Below are positions 28,907-39,179 of a DNA stretch of 64,000 nt, piece after piece. The translations under genes were made by a program, and so were the position numbers. The DNA is from Pseudoalteromonas sp. MM1 (GTDB lineage: Bacteria > Pseudomonadota > Gammaproteobacteria > Enterobacterales > Alteromonadaceae), in NCBI RefSeq assembly GCF_030296835.1, contig NZ_AP027922.1, positions 1,922,001 through 1,986,000 on the forward strand, read 5' to 3'. Every line of letters starts with the position of its first letter. Within the stretch, counting starts at the first letter, position 1. Below the pieces are notes generated by a model that worked only from the letters and a program-made list of their open reading frames with translations, had not been told where the DNA came from and ran no database searches.

Positions 28907-30271
28907 TTATCTACCTTCACGGCGTAATGCGCTTGAAGTAAATTCGTTATCGTTAAATGACTCTGAAAAATCATACATTTTTTCTTGGTTATCTAAACCA
29001 ATAGCTAAGTAACGGCGCGAATTTAAATCGTGATACACTTCTAAGGTACTCCACTGCGTAGGTACTTCGTAGTAGTTTAAGCCATATGCCATTGCTACAC
29101 GATAAAGTTGGTCGCGATTATCATAAATATCGGTCACTTGTACTTGCCAGCTATCCTCATCAATATAGAACACGCGTTTTTTATAAATATGGCGTGTATC
29201 ATCTTTTAAGTTAGCTTCAACAACCCAAACACGGTGCTTTTCATAACGTGTATGCTCTGGGTTAATGTGGCCTGGTTTTAAAATGTCATCGTACTCTAGT
29301 TTATCACTGTGTAACTTGTAACTATTGTACGGAATGTATAACTCTTTCTTACCTTTTAGCGTCCAGTTGTAACGATTAGGTGAGCCGTTAAACATATCAA
29401 AATCATCGGTAGTACGTAGGCTATCTGCGGCTGTACCTGGTGCATCATATGCAACATTTGGTGCACGACGAACACGACGCTGACCTGAGTTATATGTCCA
29501 CGCTTGACGAGGGGTTAATATTTGATCCATGGTTTCGTGTACAAGTAGCGCTGTCCCCGCTAGGCGTGCAGGCTCTGTCACCTTTTGCTTAAATTTAAAC
29601 AAAATGTTTGAGTCTTGTAGCTCAGCCGGAGTCGCTTTAGGGTCAGAATATTTAACCAGTAGCTGCTCATCAAAGCCTACATAATTATACGAACCCGATG
29701 CAGTGGGTGCAGCTTGTCCACCAAAACGCTCGATTGATTGTCCGCGGTAACGTAATAAGTGATTCCAAATTGCTTCTAAGCCAGATTTAGGAATAGGAAA
29801 TGGAATACCAATTGCGGTATTTTTAATTCCATTGCCACCTTCAATAAGCTCAGCCGTTGCTGCAAACTCTTTTGTTGCATCGTATACAAACTGTGGGTAA
29901 GACGCAGAGCGGCGCGTTTCATAAACAGGCATTTTAAACGTATCTGGGTATGCTTCAAATAAAGCAATTTGACCAGGGCTTAAGTTAGCTTTGTACTTAT
30001 CAAGGTTTGTTTTATCAATGGTAAACAGCACTTTGTCCGCAGAATACGGGTCTAAATGGTGCATACCTGGCTCATAACCTTCTGGTGCAGATGTAATGCC
30101 GCCATTCCACGCTGGAATAGACCCATCAGCATTGGCAGCTTTTTCTGCGCCAAATGGCGTTAAGTCTTGTCCTAAACGTGCAACTTCTTCAGCGCTCATT
30201 TTTGCCATTGCCGCTGAACTTAAAAACATGCTACACAAAGCGGTAGCGATGAGGGTAGGTTTTTTAATCAT
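28907..30271 (-). CDS. DUF1329 family exported protein
   Basis: 454 residues with signal peptide MIKKPTLIATALCSMFLSSAAMA, then the family start KMSAEEVARLGQDLTPFGAEKAAN, and blocks such as DQILTPRQAWTYNSGQRRVRRAPNVAYD and RHIYKKRVFYIDEDSWQV. DUF1329 proteins have a LolB-like lipid-binding fold by family description; this is knowledge, not visible here. It starts 13 bases after the DUF1302 stop and is surely co-expressed with it. A role in moving a lipid or hydrophobic molecule through the periplasm is inference. Confidence 0.88.
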   Translation of the reverse strand: MIKKPTLIATALCSMFLSSAAMAKMSAEEVARLGQDLTPFGAEKAANADGSIPAWNGGITSAPEGYEPGMHHLDPYSADKVLFTIDKTNLDKYKANLSPGQIALFEAYPDTFKMPVYETRRSASYPQFVYDATKEFAATAELIEGGNGIKNTAIGIPFPIPKSGLEAIWNHLLRYRGQSIERFGGQAAPTASGSYNYVGFDEQLLVKYSDPKATPAELQDSNILFKFKQKVTEPARLAGTALLVHETMDQILTPRQAWTYNSGQRRVRRAPNVAYDAPGTAADSLRTTDDFDMFNGSPNRYNWTLKGKKELYIPYNSYKLHSDKLEYDDILKPGHINPEHTRYEKHRVWVVEANLKDDTRHIYKKRVFYIDEDSWQVQVTDIYDNRDQLYRVAMAYGLNYYEVPTQWSTLEVYHDLNSRRYLAIGLDNQEKMYDFSESFNDNEFTSSALRREGR

Positions 30272-30284
30272 ACTAATATTACCC

Positions 30285-32378
30285 CTATATAGAATATTTT
30301 AAATTGAAAGAAACGTAGTCACGATCTGAGAAAGTATTGATATCGCCACCACCCCAAAATGAGTTGTAGCTCACATCAAGTGACCATGCATTTTGGTAAT
30401 TAAAGTTCATCGTTACACCCAACGATTTACGGTCTTCAATAAACAAGAACATAGGATCAGGTGTGTTACCGTTTACATCATGAGAAAATACAAATCGTGG
30501 AGAGAAATTAATACCATTGTAAAGGTTAAAGTAATCACCTTTAGCTATTAAGCGATAACCCCAAGATGATGCCGTAGCAAACGACTTTTCTTCTGGGCCA
30601 TTAGAAAGACCTAGTTGTAATGTTGTGTAGTCAGTAGTGCCTGGCCCTGTGATTATACCGCTTCGGCCAGTACCCGACACATTTAAACGCATTTCGTCGT
30701 AATCAGGCATGTCATGAATTTTCACAGCACCTACTTCACCTACTACAGCCCAGCTATCAGCACCCAATGACGGACCAAATAGATGTGTTGCAGTAAATTG
30801 AATTTGTGATGTGTCGCGTTCAATATAACCTTGCGCAACTTCACCTGCCGCAACAGAGCTAATCGCATCACCAAAACTCATTTGCGAAATACCCGCAAAG
30901 TCTGGGCGAATACCAGCCAGCGCCAATTGTTCAGGCATTGCGGTATAAAGTAATTCTACATCATCTATTTGTAATGGTTCGTCTTTACGAAATGCAAACT
31001 CACCAGCAAACGCGGTTTCGCCAATTGTGGTGTTAAAGCTTAAACCGTAAAGTTTAATATCTTCTGGGTAATCATTTTCTGCTTTTGAAAACGCAACTAA
31101 ATCTGCCACATTGTCATCTGTAATTTCTGTTGTTGCAATCATCGCTAAATCTTGTGCGATCGCAGCTTGCGAAAAGTTAGATACACGACCAGAAATTAGC
31201 GGGCGACGACTGTGGTAGTTTACGTGGTATAACGCCACTTCTGTGTCGTTCCACTCAGGTAAAAACACACCTAAACGTAAACCATATTGGCCACCGTCAT
31301 CTGGCTCTGTTTTACCGTTATCACCTTTACCTTTAAGCGCAACTTTAGTTGGATGAGCTAAATACATATTTGCAAGCAGAGCTTGGCCTTCTGCACTTGT
31401 CGGGTCAATACCCTGTGCAGCGGCTACCTGAGCAAAATTAGTATAAAGGTTATTAAGGCTGTCGGTTAAAAATGCCATATCAATATCAGGGTTTGAGGTA
31501 AAACCTAACTGTACATTTTGCTGATAGCCGTTTTCTGCTGCAAAGTCATTAGTAGAAAAATAAGTACCCGCAGCCGGTAGGCGTGTTTCATGCCATTGGT
31601 ACTGATAAAAACCTTCTAAAGTAATATTTTCAGTGATCCCTAATGACGCCCAAAGCATACCTACAGGAATAAATGCTTCTTTAAGTTCAGCACCTGGCGC
31701 TTTTAAGCGGTCAATATCAACTGGGTTTACGTTAATACCATGAGAGATAAGTGTACTCTCACCCCAGTTGACTACTTGTTGACCAAGGCGAATTGACAGC
31801 GGGTTATTGCCATCGTTTAAGTCAAAATTTGCCCAAACGTAGGCATCTAATAAACGGATGTCGGCACAGCTTTGCTCTTTTGTGTCATCATCATCACATG
31901 GATCTACGCCTTGTCCTGAGGTTGGATTAACGTAGGCTCTATCACCATCCATTAACTCAAAATCGTAAAAGTACATAAATCGCGTAAATAAGCCGTAGTT
32001 ATCTTTACTTATTGAAAGGTCGTGTGTTCCTTTCAGTAATTTTGAAAACGAATCACCGCTATCAAAATTAAGATTACCCGCATCGCCATTATTAGAGTAT
32101 GAGCCTGGCTGAGCCCACACATCTTGAGAAGAATAAATTGTATTTAACGAAGGATTATACCCAGTCCAATCAAATGCAGGATTATTGCTTTTACCAATAA
32201 TGTCGAAATCTCTATCTTCAACACGGACGCTTTGGCCATAGGAAAAAGTTGAGTCAAAGGTAACATCAAAGCCCCCTACCTCAAAACTTGCTGCATTCGC
32301 TGCTGCTGATAAACCTAAGCTTGCGGCTGCTAAACCTATAGCTATTTTGTTTTTAACAAAAAGCGATCTTCTTATCAT
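30285..32378 (-). CDS. DUF1302 family outer-membrane protein
   Basis: 697 residues. Signal peptide MIRRSLFVKNKIAIGLAAAS followed by LGLSAAANA, then ASFEVGGFDVTFDSTFSYGQSVRVEDRD, the DUF1302 opening. Alternating hydrophobic beta segments and a beta-type C-terminus (VSFNLKYSI) suggest an outer-membrane barrel. GQQVVNWGESTLISHGINVNPVD is a strong family block. ATG at 32378 follows a GGGGG ribosome site; a TTG 39 bases upstream is less likely. First gene of the cluster DUF1302-DUF1329-YCF48-MMPL. Confidence 0.88.
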   Translation of the reverse strand: MIRRSLFVKNKIAIGLAAASLGLSAAANAASFEVGGFDVTFDSTFSYGQSVRVEDRDFDIIGKSNNPAFDWTGYNPSLNTIYSSQDVWAQPGSYSNNGDAGNLNFDSGDSFSKLLKGTHDLSISKDNYGLFTRFMYFYDFELMDGDRAYVNPTSGQGVDPCDDDDTKEQSCADIRLLDAYVWANFDLNDGNNPLSIRLGQQVVNWGESTLISHGINVNPVDIDRLKAPGAELKEAFIPVGMLWASLGITENITLEGFYQYQWHETRLPAAGTYFSTNDFAAENGYQQNVQLGFTSNPDIDMAFLTDSLNNLYTNFAQVAAAQGIDPTSAEGQALLANMYLAHPTKVALKGKGDNGKTEPDDGGQYGLRLGVFLPEWNDTEVALYHVNYHSRRPLISGRVSNFSQAAIAQDLAMIATTEITDDNVADLVAFSKAENDYPEDIKLYGLSFNTTIGETAFAGEFAFRKDEPLQIDDVELLYTAMPEQLALAGIRPDFAGISQMSFGDAISSVAAGEVAQGYIERDTSQIQFTATHLFGPSLGADSWAVVGEVGAVKIHDMPDYDEMRLNVSGTGRSGIITGPGTTDYTTLQLGLSNGPEEKSFATASSWGYRLIAKGDYFNLYNGINFSPRFVFSHDVNGNTPDPMFLFIEDRKSLGVTMNFNYQNAWSLDVSYNSFWGGGDINTFSDRDYVSFNLKYSI

Positions 32379-32627
32379 TGTGTATCCCCCCTGTCGTGGG
32401 TAATTATGTGTGATCAAGTTATTGTTTTTAGTGTAATCTTAACGATAGAAGCGATTATAAAAAATTACAACTGGTCGCGTTCAATCAATTATTTTATTTA
32501 TTAGCTGACGTTTACGTATTGGTAAGACGTCATACCAGATAATTTATACACGTAAATTAACAATAGAACAAATTGAAATTAACAAAAAGATAATATTTCT
32601 ATGTATCTATAACATAAAAACAGTAGG
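32379..32627. promoter_or_regulatory. Upstream region of the DUF1302 cluster
   Basis: 249 bases between the DUF2835 stop and the DUF1302 start, both leftward. AT-rich, no gene seen. It must carry the cluster promoter; no clear -35/-10 pair or operator was identified. Confidence 0.3.
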
Positions 32628-32849
32628 TTAGGCGATACGTTCGAGACGAATAAATTTATTCTCGGGGGTAAGTAAAAGTCTAAAACGCCCTCTTATTCCA
32701 ATAGATGAAATATAAGGGCGTAAGTGCGAGGCAGCAAAACGTATTGTTTTGCCGTTATCCTCAACCACTTGTACTGAGCTAAAACGACCATGGTAGTAGT
32801 CCATACATTTGTTGTAGCTCAGGTGTAAAGAAAAATAATACTCAATCAT
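32628..32849 (-). CDS. DUF2835 family small protein
   Basis: 73 residues of the gammaproteobacterial DUF2835 family: MIEYYFSLHLSYNKCMDYYHG, then GKTIRFAASHLRPYI and GIRGRFRLLLTPENKFIRLERI. Function unknown; no membrane or secretion signal. It starts immediately after the pepN stop, so it is co-translated with pepN, an arrangement conserved in related genera. Confidence 0.88.
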   Translation of the reverse strand: MIEYYFSLHLSYNKCMDYYHGRFSSVQVVEDNGKTIRFAASHLRPYISSIGIRGRFRLLLTPENKFIRLERIA

Positions 32850-35444
32850 TTAATTAAGTGCTTTTTCAACCTTTTCATATAAATCAGCGCTTAACCCTTC
32901 AAGGCTTGCTAAGCGTTGTAACTGTGCTTTCATGGCTTGAGCACGGGTTGTGTCAAAGCGTTTCCACGACATGAAAGGCGTTAACATTCTAGAGGCATTT
33001 TGCGGATTAATCGCGTTTAGCTTAATAAGTAAATCACCTAATAATGCGTAACCTTCACCATCTTTACGATGAAATTGCGCGGTATTAAAATGACTAAAGC
33101 TGCCCACTAATGCGCGTACACGATTTGGGTTAGAAAAATCAAAGCTAGGATGCGCGTACAACGCTTTTATATTCTCAATAGCATCATCACCAGATTGCAT
33201 AGCCTGCAGCGCAAACCATTTATCCATAACTAAAACATCATGACGCCACTGGCTATCAAAATGATCTAACAATATGGTTCTCAATGGGTGTGATGCTTTT
33301 ACCACCGCACTTAATGAGGCTAAAACATTGGTCATATTCGCTGAACCTGCCGATTCTTTAATAAAGCGGTCAACTTGCTCTGAAGGTATTTTAGCTAAGT
33401 AATGTAAACAAACACCTTTGAGCGCTCTTATAGCCACTGCATCTGGATTGATACTGCCATCATCTACTAACGAACTGTAACAATGTAAAAGCTCATCAGA
33501 TAATTGCTCAGCAATTTGTTGCTCAAACAACTTAGTGATTGTAATGATTTCGTCAACGGGAATGATGTCAAACTCAGCGGCAAATGTATCAAAGCTTGGC
33601 AGTTTTATAAGCTCTGCTATAAGTGCTAAATCGCCACTTTGTGCGCTTATTAACACACGTAGTGCATTAATAACGTTTTCACTTAATGTTGCGCGCTTTG
33701 GTGCGTTGACTGCTTGCTTAACTGCATTAATGAATAACTGCTGCTGCGCATCCCAACGCGAAAAATCGCTGCGCGCAAAACGCATAATGTGCAGTAAATC
33801 AGGTTCTGAATTTTGCTGGCTTAAAATACAGGGCGCAGAAAAATCTTCTAGTAACACAGCCACTGGGCGAGCAGGTATTTGATCAAAATAAAACGTTTGT
33901 GCAGGTGCAGTTACGTTAAGCACATGGTCTTGTTTTTCACCTTGATAAGTAAGTGCAATACTTTGCCCATTTTCATCTAATAATTCGATGGCAAATGGAA
34001 TATGAAGGCTCTTGTTATCTGGCTGATTTAGCGGAGCTGTTTGCTCAATTGTTAAAGTATAAAGTTGCTTATCGTGATCATAGTGCTGTGTTGCATTTAA
34101 TCGTGGTGTCCCTGATTGGCTATACCAACGCTTAAATTGGGTTAAATCTATGCCTGAAGCATCACTCATTGCAGCAACAAAATCATCACAGGTAACCGCT
34201 TGACCATCATGGCGTTCAAAGTAAAGCTGCATCCCTTTTTGAAAATTAACCTCACCTAACAAAGTGTGCATCATTCTGATAACTTCAGCCCCTTTATCGT
34301 ACACCGTTACGGTATAAAAGTTATTCATTTCGATAACTTTTTCAGGGCGAATTGGGTGCGCCATTGGCCCCGCATCTTCACTAAACTGATGTGTGCGCAT
34401 TACTTTAACAGCATCAATGCGGTTAAGTGCGCGTGAGCCTAAATCGCTACTAAACTCTTGGTCTCTAAATACTGTGAGCCCTTCTTTTAACGATAGCTGA
34501 AACCAGTCTCTGCAAGTAACACGGTTTCCCGTCCAATTATGAAAATACTCATGACCAACAATAGACTCTATCGTGTGATAATCTTTATCGGTGGCGGTTT
34601 CTTGGTTAGCCAATACGCATTTACTATTAAATACATTTAGCCCTTTGTTTTCCATTGCTCCCATATTGAAAAAATCCACGGCAACAATCATGTAAATATC
34701 TAAGTCGTATTCTAGGTTAAAGCGTGTTTCATCCCAATGCATGGCTTTTTTTAAAGAGTTTATTGCATGTGGTGTTTTAGATAAATTGCCTTTATCAACA
34801 AACAACGCAAGCTCTATTTCACGCCCACTTTTTGTTGTGTAAGTGTCTTTTAGTACATCAAAATCGCCCGCTACTAATGCAAATAAATAACTTGGCTTTT
34901 TAAATGGGTCTTGCCATTTAGCAAAATGGCGGCCATCAGCTGTTTCACCACTGTCAATTTGGTTACCATTTGACAGTAAATGCTTAAAGCTTTTATCAGC
35001 AATAATCGTCACATCGTACGTGCTTAGCACGTCAGGGCGGTCTAAAAAGTAGGTTATTTTTCTAAAACCTTGCGCTTCACATTGCGTGCAATACGCTCCG
35101 CCAGATAAATACAAGCCTTCTAAAGAAGTATTTGTATCAGGAGAAATTTCAGTAACAATTTTAAGCTGGCATGTGTGAGGTAAATCATTAATGATTAATT
35201 GCTCACCTTCAATCTTATAATTAGTATAAGCAACGTTGTCTACTTGCAGCTCCACTAATTGTAAGTCTATGCCATCTAACACAAGCGCTGAGTTTTGATT
35301 TGTTGTTCTTTTAAGCGTTAGTAGCGCCGTCACTTTTGTATTTAGTGGTTGTAAGTCAAAAGTGAGTTCAGTGTGCTCTATAGAAAAATTTGGCGCAGTG
35401 TAATCTTTTAAGTATTGCGCTTTTGGCTTTACTGAAACAGTCAT
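32850..35444 (-). CDS. pepN: Aminopeptidase N (M1 family)
   Basis: Cytoplasmic zinc aminopeptidase of broad specificity that finishes peptide breakdown. 864 residues, as in E. coli PepN. The exopeptidase motif GAMENKGLNVF and zinc site VGHEYFHNW with the downstream Glu (KEGLTVFRDQEF) are all present; a beta-sandwich and helical C-terminal domain follow. ATG at 35444 follows GGAG at 6-base spacing. DUF2835 is its partner gene. Confidence 0.97.
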   Translation of the reverse strand: MTVSVKPKAQYLKDYTAPNFSIEHTELTFDLQPLNTKVTALLTLKRTTNQNSALVLDGIDLQLVELQVDNVAYTNYKIEGEQLIINDLPHTCQLKIVTEISPDTNTSLEGLYLSGGAYCTQCEAQGFRKITYFLDRPDVLSTYDVTIIADKSFKHLLSNGNQIDSGETADGRHFAKWQDPFKKPSYLFALVAGDFDVLKDTYTTKSGREIELALFVDKGNLSKTPHAINSLKKAMHWDETRFNLEYDLDIYMIVAVDFFNMGAMENKGLNVFNSKCVLANQETATDKDYHTIESIVGHEYFHNWTGNRVTCRDWFQLSLKEGLTVFRDQEFSSDLGSRALNRIDAVKVMRTHQFSEDAGPMAHPIRPEKVIEMNNFYTVTVYDKGAEVIRMMHTLLGEVNFQKGMQLYFERHDGQAVTCDDFVAAMSDASGIDLTQFKRWYSQSGTPRLNATQHYDHDKQLYTLTIEQTAPLNQPDNKSLHIPFAIELLDENGQSIALTYQGEKQDHVLNVTAPAQTFYFDQIPARPVAVLLEDFSAPCILSQQNSEPDLLHIMRFARSDFSRWDAQQQLFINAVKQAVNAPKRATLSENVINALRVLISAQSGDLALIAELIKLPSFDTFAAEFDIIPVDEIITITKLFEQQIAEQLSDELLHCYSSLVDDGSINPDAVAIRALKGVCLHYLAKIPSEQVDRFIKESAGSANMTNVLASLSAVVKASHPLRTILLDHFDSQWRHDVLVMDKWFALQAMQSGDDAIENIKALYAHPSFDFSNPNRVRALVGSFSHFNTAQFHRKDGEGYALLGDLLIKLNAINPQNASRMLTPFMSWKRFDTTRAQAMKAQLQRLASLEGLSADLYEKVEKALN

Positions 35445-35459
35445 AGTTACTCCAAGTAA

Positions 35460-35479
35460 AGCTCCTTAATAAAGGAGCT
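35460..35479 (-). terminator. Weak hairpin between nhaC and pepN
   Basis: Perfect 8-bp stem AGCTCCTT-AATA-AAGGAGCT just after the nhaC stop and before pepN. The T-run on the reverse strand is short (TTT), so termination is probably partial. Confidence 0.4.
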
Positions 35480-35487
35480 ATTTAGAT

Positions 35488-36948
35488 TTATGCAGATTGC
35501 TTAGGTTCAATGCGTAAAATTTTAATGCCTACGTACGCATAAATAATGGCTAAGAAAGGGTTAATTAAATTAAAGAAAGCATACAAGGCATAGTCAAATG
35601 GGTTTATTAATAAAACGCTTTGCATGTACGCACCACAGGTATTCCAAGGAATTAACGGGCTTGTTATTGTGCCGCCATCTTCTAAAGTACGCGATAAATT
35701 AACGGGCTTTAAGCCACGCTTTTTATATTCTTCTTTAAACATACGACCCGGCACTACAATAGCGATGTATTGATCAGCCGCTATTAAGTTTGTGCCCACA
35801 CAAGTAGCAATGGTAGATGTAATAAGGGAGCCTGTACTTTTTGCTATTTTTAAAATGCTCTTAACAAAAATATCTAATAAACCGGTTTTTTCCATAATGG
35901 CACCAAACATAAGAGCCGTCATGATCAGCCATGTTGTAGTTAACATCCCTGCCATACCGCCACCACTGAGCAATGAATCCATTTTGTCATCGCCCGTGTC
36001 GATGCTAAAACCATCGAAAAAAGTCGTCCAAATAATTTTGAAATAACCAACCAGCTCCCCCTGAGAAAGGTCAATTTGTGTCGCTATTAAATCTGACTGA
36101 AACAACATGGCCCACACAGCACCAATTACAGCGCCAATTGAAATAGCTGGAAATGCTGGCATTTTTTTAATCGCTAAAGCTAGTAGCACAATTAATGGAA
36201 TTAACATTTCAAAGCCAATATTAAAGTTTTGCTCTAAAATCGCTGTTATTTCGTCGATCCTGCCAGCTTCGTTGGAGGCAGTTGCATTAAAGCCCATAAA
36301 TATAAAAATGATTAATGCAATAACAAAGCTAGGAACAGTAGTCCATAGCATGTGGTGAATATGTTCAAATAAATCAGCTCCAACAACAGCCGGTGCTAGG
36401 TTAGTCGTTTCAGATAGCGGACTGAGTTTATCACCAAAGTAGGCACCCGAAATAACCGCCCCTGCCGTCACAGTTTGATCAAGCCCTAAACCGGTGGCCA
36501 CCCCTAAAAGCGCAACACCTATGGTGGCGGCTGTGGTCCAAGAGCTACCTATACTCATTGCAACAATGCCACAAATTAAGCAACTTGCGGCGTAAAACCA
36601 GCTTGGGTTAATAACCTGTAAGCCATAATAAATGAGTGTTGGCACGGTGCCCGACAACAGCCAAGTACCAATTAAGGCACCCACCATTAATAAAATTAAA
36701 ATTGCCCCCAATGATAAGGTAATACCTTCAATCATCGCTTCTTCAAGCTTTTTCCACGTATAACCATTTTTTAGCCCTATTAATGCCGCTGCAAAGGTGG
36801 CAAATAATAACGCTATTTGGTTGGGGCCTGATGACGAATTATCGCCAAATAAATAGACCGCTGCGCCTAAAAGGCAAATTAAAACAGTAATAGGAACAAG
36901 TGCATCAAAAAATGAGGCGGGTTTAATTGGTTTTTCTAAAGGCTTCAA
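35488..36948 (-). CDS. nhaC: Na+/H+ antiporter NhaC family
   Basis: Sodium/proton exchange across the inner membrane, as expected for a marine organism. About 486 residues with 11-12 hydrophobic helices. Family blocks include GTWLLSGTVPTLIYYGL, GSSWTTAATIGVALLGVATG and SGAYFGDKLSPLSETTNLAP, and AADQYIAIVVPGRMF near the C-terminus. Start choice: an ATG at 36972 exists, but AGGAG lies between it and an in-frame TTG at 36948 with 8-base spacing, so TTG is preferred. Single-gene unit after the prc terminator. Confidence 0.9.
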   Translation of the reverse strand: MKPLEKPIKPASFFDALVPITVLICLLGAAVYLFGDNSSSGPNQIALLFATFAAALIGLKNGYTWKKLEEAMIEGITLSLGAILILLMVGALIGTWLLSGTVPTLIYYGLQVINPSWFYAASCLICGIVAMSIGSSWTTAATIGVALLGVATGLGLDQTVTAGAVISGAYFGDKLSPLSETTNLAPAVVGADLFEHIHHMLWTTVPSFVIALIIFIFMGFNATASNEAGRIDEITAILEQNFNIGFEMLIPLIVLLALAIKKMPAFPAISIGAVIGAVWAMLFQSDLIATQIDLSQGELVGYFKIIWTTFFDGFSIDTGDDKMDSLLSGGGMAGMLTTTWLIMTALMFGAIMEKTGLLDIFVKSILKIAKSTGSLITSTIATCVGTNLIAADQYIAIVVPGRMFKEEYKKRGLKPVNLSRTLEDGGTITSPLIPWNTCGAYMQSVLLINPFDYALYAFFNLINPFLAIIYAYVGIKILRIEPKQSA

Positions 36949-37084
36949 AATAGTGACTCCTGCACACCACATACCGCGGCGTGGTTATTTATTATTTTTA
37001 GCGTATCAGTGCTTTTTTAAGCCACAGTAATGTAACTCAATGTAGTAATTTGCGATTATAGCAATTTAGCGAAATTTAGGTAAC

Positions 37085-37107
37085 AAAAAAGGCGCAAAAA
37101 GCGCCTT
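37085..37107 (-). terminator. Intrinsic terminator of the proQ-prc operon
   Basis: On the reverse strand AAGGCGC-TTTTT-GCGCCTT followed by a T-run (six T), 22 bases after the prc stop. Confidence 0.88.
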
Positions 37108-37128
37108 CTAAACGGGGTAAACACGTGT

Positions 37129-39153
37129 TTATTTTTTAGCGATACGGCCAAAGTTAATGTAATCTTGAGTGATCAGTGCTGCCTCTTCTAAGAAAGGGTC
37201 AAGCTCTTCAATTATCTCAGGTACATCATCTAGGTTTTCTATTGGCTCTTTACCTAAACGCTTTAAGCGCTCATTAGTGCGCGCTAGAGTACGTGCTTCG
37301 TTTTCATCTTTTTCTTTAATACGGTCTGCTTCAACTAAAGAAATAGTTTTGCGATCTTTTTCTTCGTTGTAACGGGCAATATCATCAAATACGTAACTAA
37401 ACTCTGGCTCTGACTTAATACGTACTTCGTGCTGTTTTTCAAGATAAGTGATTACAGGCGTTAAATTACCCTGCTTATTATACTTAGCTCGAACTATGCT
37501 GTCCCACGGCAATGCATTATCTTGCTTGCTCTCGCCCCATTCTGCTGGGTCTATCGCTGAAGGGAATGAAATATCGGGAATAACCCCTTTATGCTGAGTA
37601 CTGCCGCCGTTTATGCGGTAAAATTTAGCAATAGTGTATTGCACGCTACCTAAATCGTTGTCGTATAAATCATACGCACGGCCTAATCCTTTGTGCTGCT
37701 GAACCGTTCCCTTACCAAAGGTTTGCTCGCCAATAATAACCGCGCGGCCATAGTCTTGCATTGCGGCGGCAAAAATTTCAGAGGCAGAAGCACTGTAACG
37801 ATCAACTAAAACTGTTAATGGGCCATCATAATAGGTAATTCCGTCACGGTCTTTTTGCTCTTCAATTCGGTTATTTAATGTATGAATTTGTACAACCGGA
37901 CCTTGGTCAAAAAAGAGGCCTGATAACTGTGTAGCTTCATATAATGATCCACCGCCATTTTGGCGCAAATCAATAATAATACCGTCTACGTTTTCTTCTT
38001 TAAGTTTGGCTAGTTCAACTTTAACGTCTTTTGAAAGGTTGTTGTAAAAACCAGGTATTTCTATAACACCAATTTTTGAAGTTAAATTGGAGTAACTTGC
38101 TTCAAATACTTCCGATTTTGCGGCTCTATCTTCTAAACGAATTTTATCACGAGTGATCTCAACGACTTTAGGCGTACCATGCGCATCAGAACCTTTAAGA
38201 TACTGTAAACGTACCTTAGTGCCTTTTGGGCCTTTGATTAAATCAACAACATCGTCTAAACGCCAGCCAATAACATCAACAAACTCTTTTTGATCTTGAG
38301 CAACGCCAATTATTTTATCGTCAGCTTTTAGCTGCTCTGTTTTATCGGCTGGGCCACCTGGTACTAAGCTGCGAATAACGGTGTAATCTTCATCTGGGCT
38401 TAAAACAGCACCAATGCCCTCAAGCTCTAAGTCCATATCCATTTTAAATTGTTCAGCACGGCGCGGTGATAAGTACGACGTATGCGCCTCAATGCTTCGC
38501 GCTAGCGAATTCATCACAATTTGAAATGCATCTTCTGAATTGGTTTGTACTAACCGTTTTTGTGCATTTTTATAACGCTTGGTAAGAACCTCTTTAATCC
38601 CTTCCCAATCTTTACCGGTCATTTTTAAACGTAAAGCATCGTATTTAACGCGTTCACGCCAAATTTCATCAAGCTCAGCTTGTGATGCTGGCCATGCTGA
38701 ATCTTCACGGTCAAAAAAGTATTCGTCGTCTTTATCAAACGTCATTTCTTTATCTAGAAGTGATAAAGAGTAATCATAACGTTCAAAGCGGCGCTTTAAG
38801 CTTAAGTTAAAAATATCAAACGTAAAACCTAACTTGCCAGTGGTAATCGCATTATCAAAATCGTTGCGGTATTTTTCAAACGCAGCAATGTCGCTTGCTA
38901 AAAACACACTTTTATTAAAATCAAGGGATTCGATATAACGATCGTACACTTTACTAGAAAGCGCATCGTTAAATCGAACCGGTGTATAGTGTGAACGAGC
39001 AAATAAGTTAGCCACTCGTTTGCTGGCAGTGCCATGTTGACTTTCTTGTTTAAGTACAGGCAAGTCTTCAAGTTTTGCCGCTTCAACTGAAGCGAATAAA
39101 GAACCCGAAAACAGGGCAGCAACTAACGGAATGAGCGTAAACTTTTTACTCAT
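37129..39153 (-). CDS. prc: Carboxy-terminal processing (tail-specific) protease Prc
   Basis: Periplasmic S41 serine protease that trims or degrades proteins from their C-termini, including cell-wall enzymes in E. coli. About 674 residues: signal peptide MSKKFTLIPLVAALFSGSLF, helical N-terminal domain, PDZ domain (about 235-330, GPADKTEQLKADDKIIGV), and the Ser/Lys catalytic region (DRYSASASEIFAAAMQDYG and GEQTFGKGTVQQ). ATG at 39153 follows AAGGAG; a TTG two codons earlier lies too close to it. Downstream of proQ as in E. coli. Confidence 0.95.
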   Translation of the reverse strand: MSKKFTLIPLVAALFSGSLFASVEAAKLEDLPVLKQESQHGTASKRVANLFARSHYTPVRFNDALSSKVYDRYIESLDFNKSVFLASDIAAFEKYRNDFDNAITTGKLGFTFDIFNLSLKRRFERYDYSLSLLDKEMTFDKDDEYFFDREDSAWPASQAELDEIWRERVKYDALRLKMTGKDWEGIKEVLTKRYKNAQKRLVQTNSEDAFQIVMNSLARSIEAHTSYLSPRRAEQFKMDMDLELEGIGAVLSPDEDYTVIRSLVPGGPADKTEQLKADDKIIGVAQDQKEFVDVIGWRLDDVVDLIKGPKGTKVRLQYLKGSDAHGTPKVVEITRDKIRLEDRAAKSEVFEASYSNLTSKIGVIEIPGFYNNLSKDVKVELAKLKEENVDGIIIDLRQNGGGSLYEATQLSGLFFDQGPVVQIHTLNNRIEEQKDRDGITYYDGPLTVLVDRYSASASEIFAAAMQDYGRAVIIGEQTFGKGTVQQHKGLGRAYDLYDNDLGSVQYTIAKFYRINGGSTQHKGVIPDISFPSAIDPAEWGESKQDNALPWDSIVRAKYNKQGNLTPVITYLEKQHEVRIKSEPEFSYVFDDIARYNEEKDRKTISLVEADRIKEKDENEARTLARTNERLKRLGKEPIENLDDVPEIIEELDPFLEEAALITQDYINFGRIAKK

Positions 39154-39179
39154 ACACAACTCCTTAATTTATTTACAAC

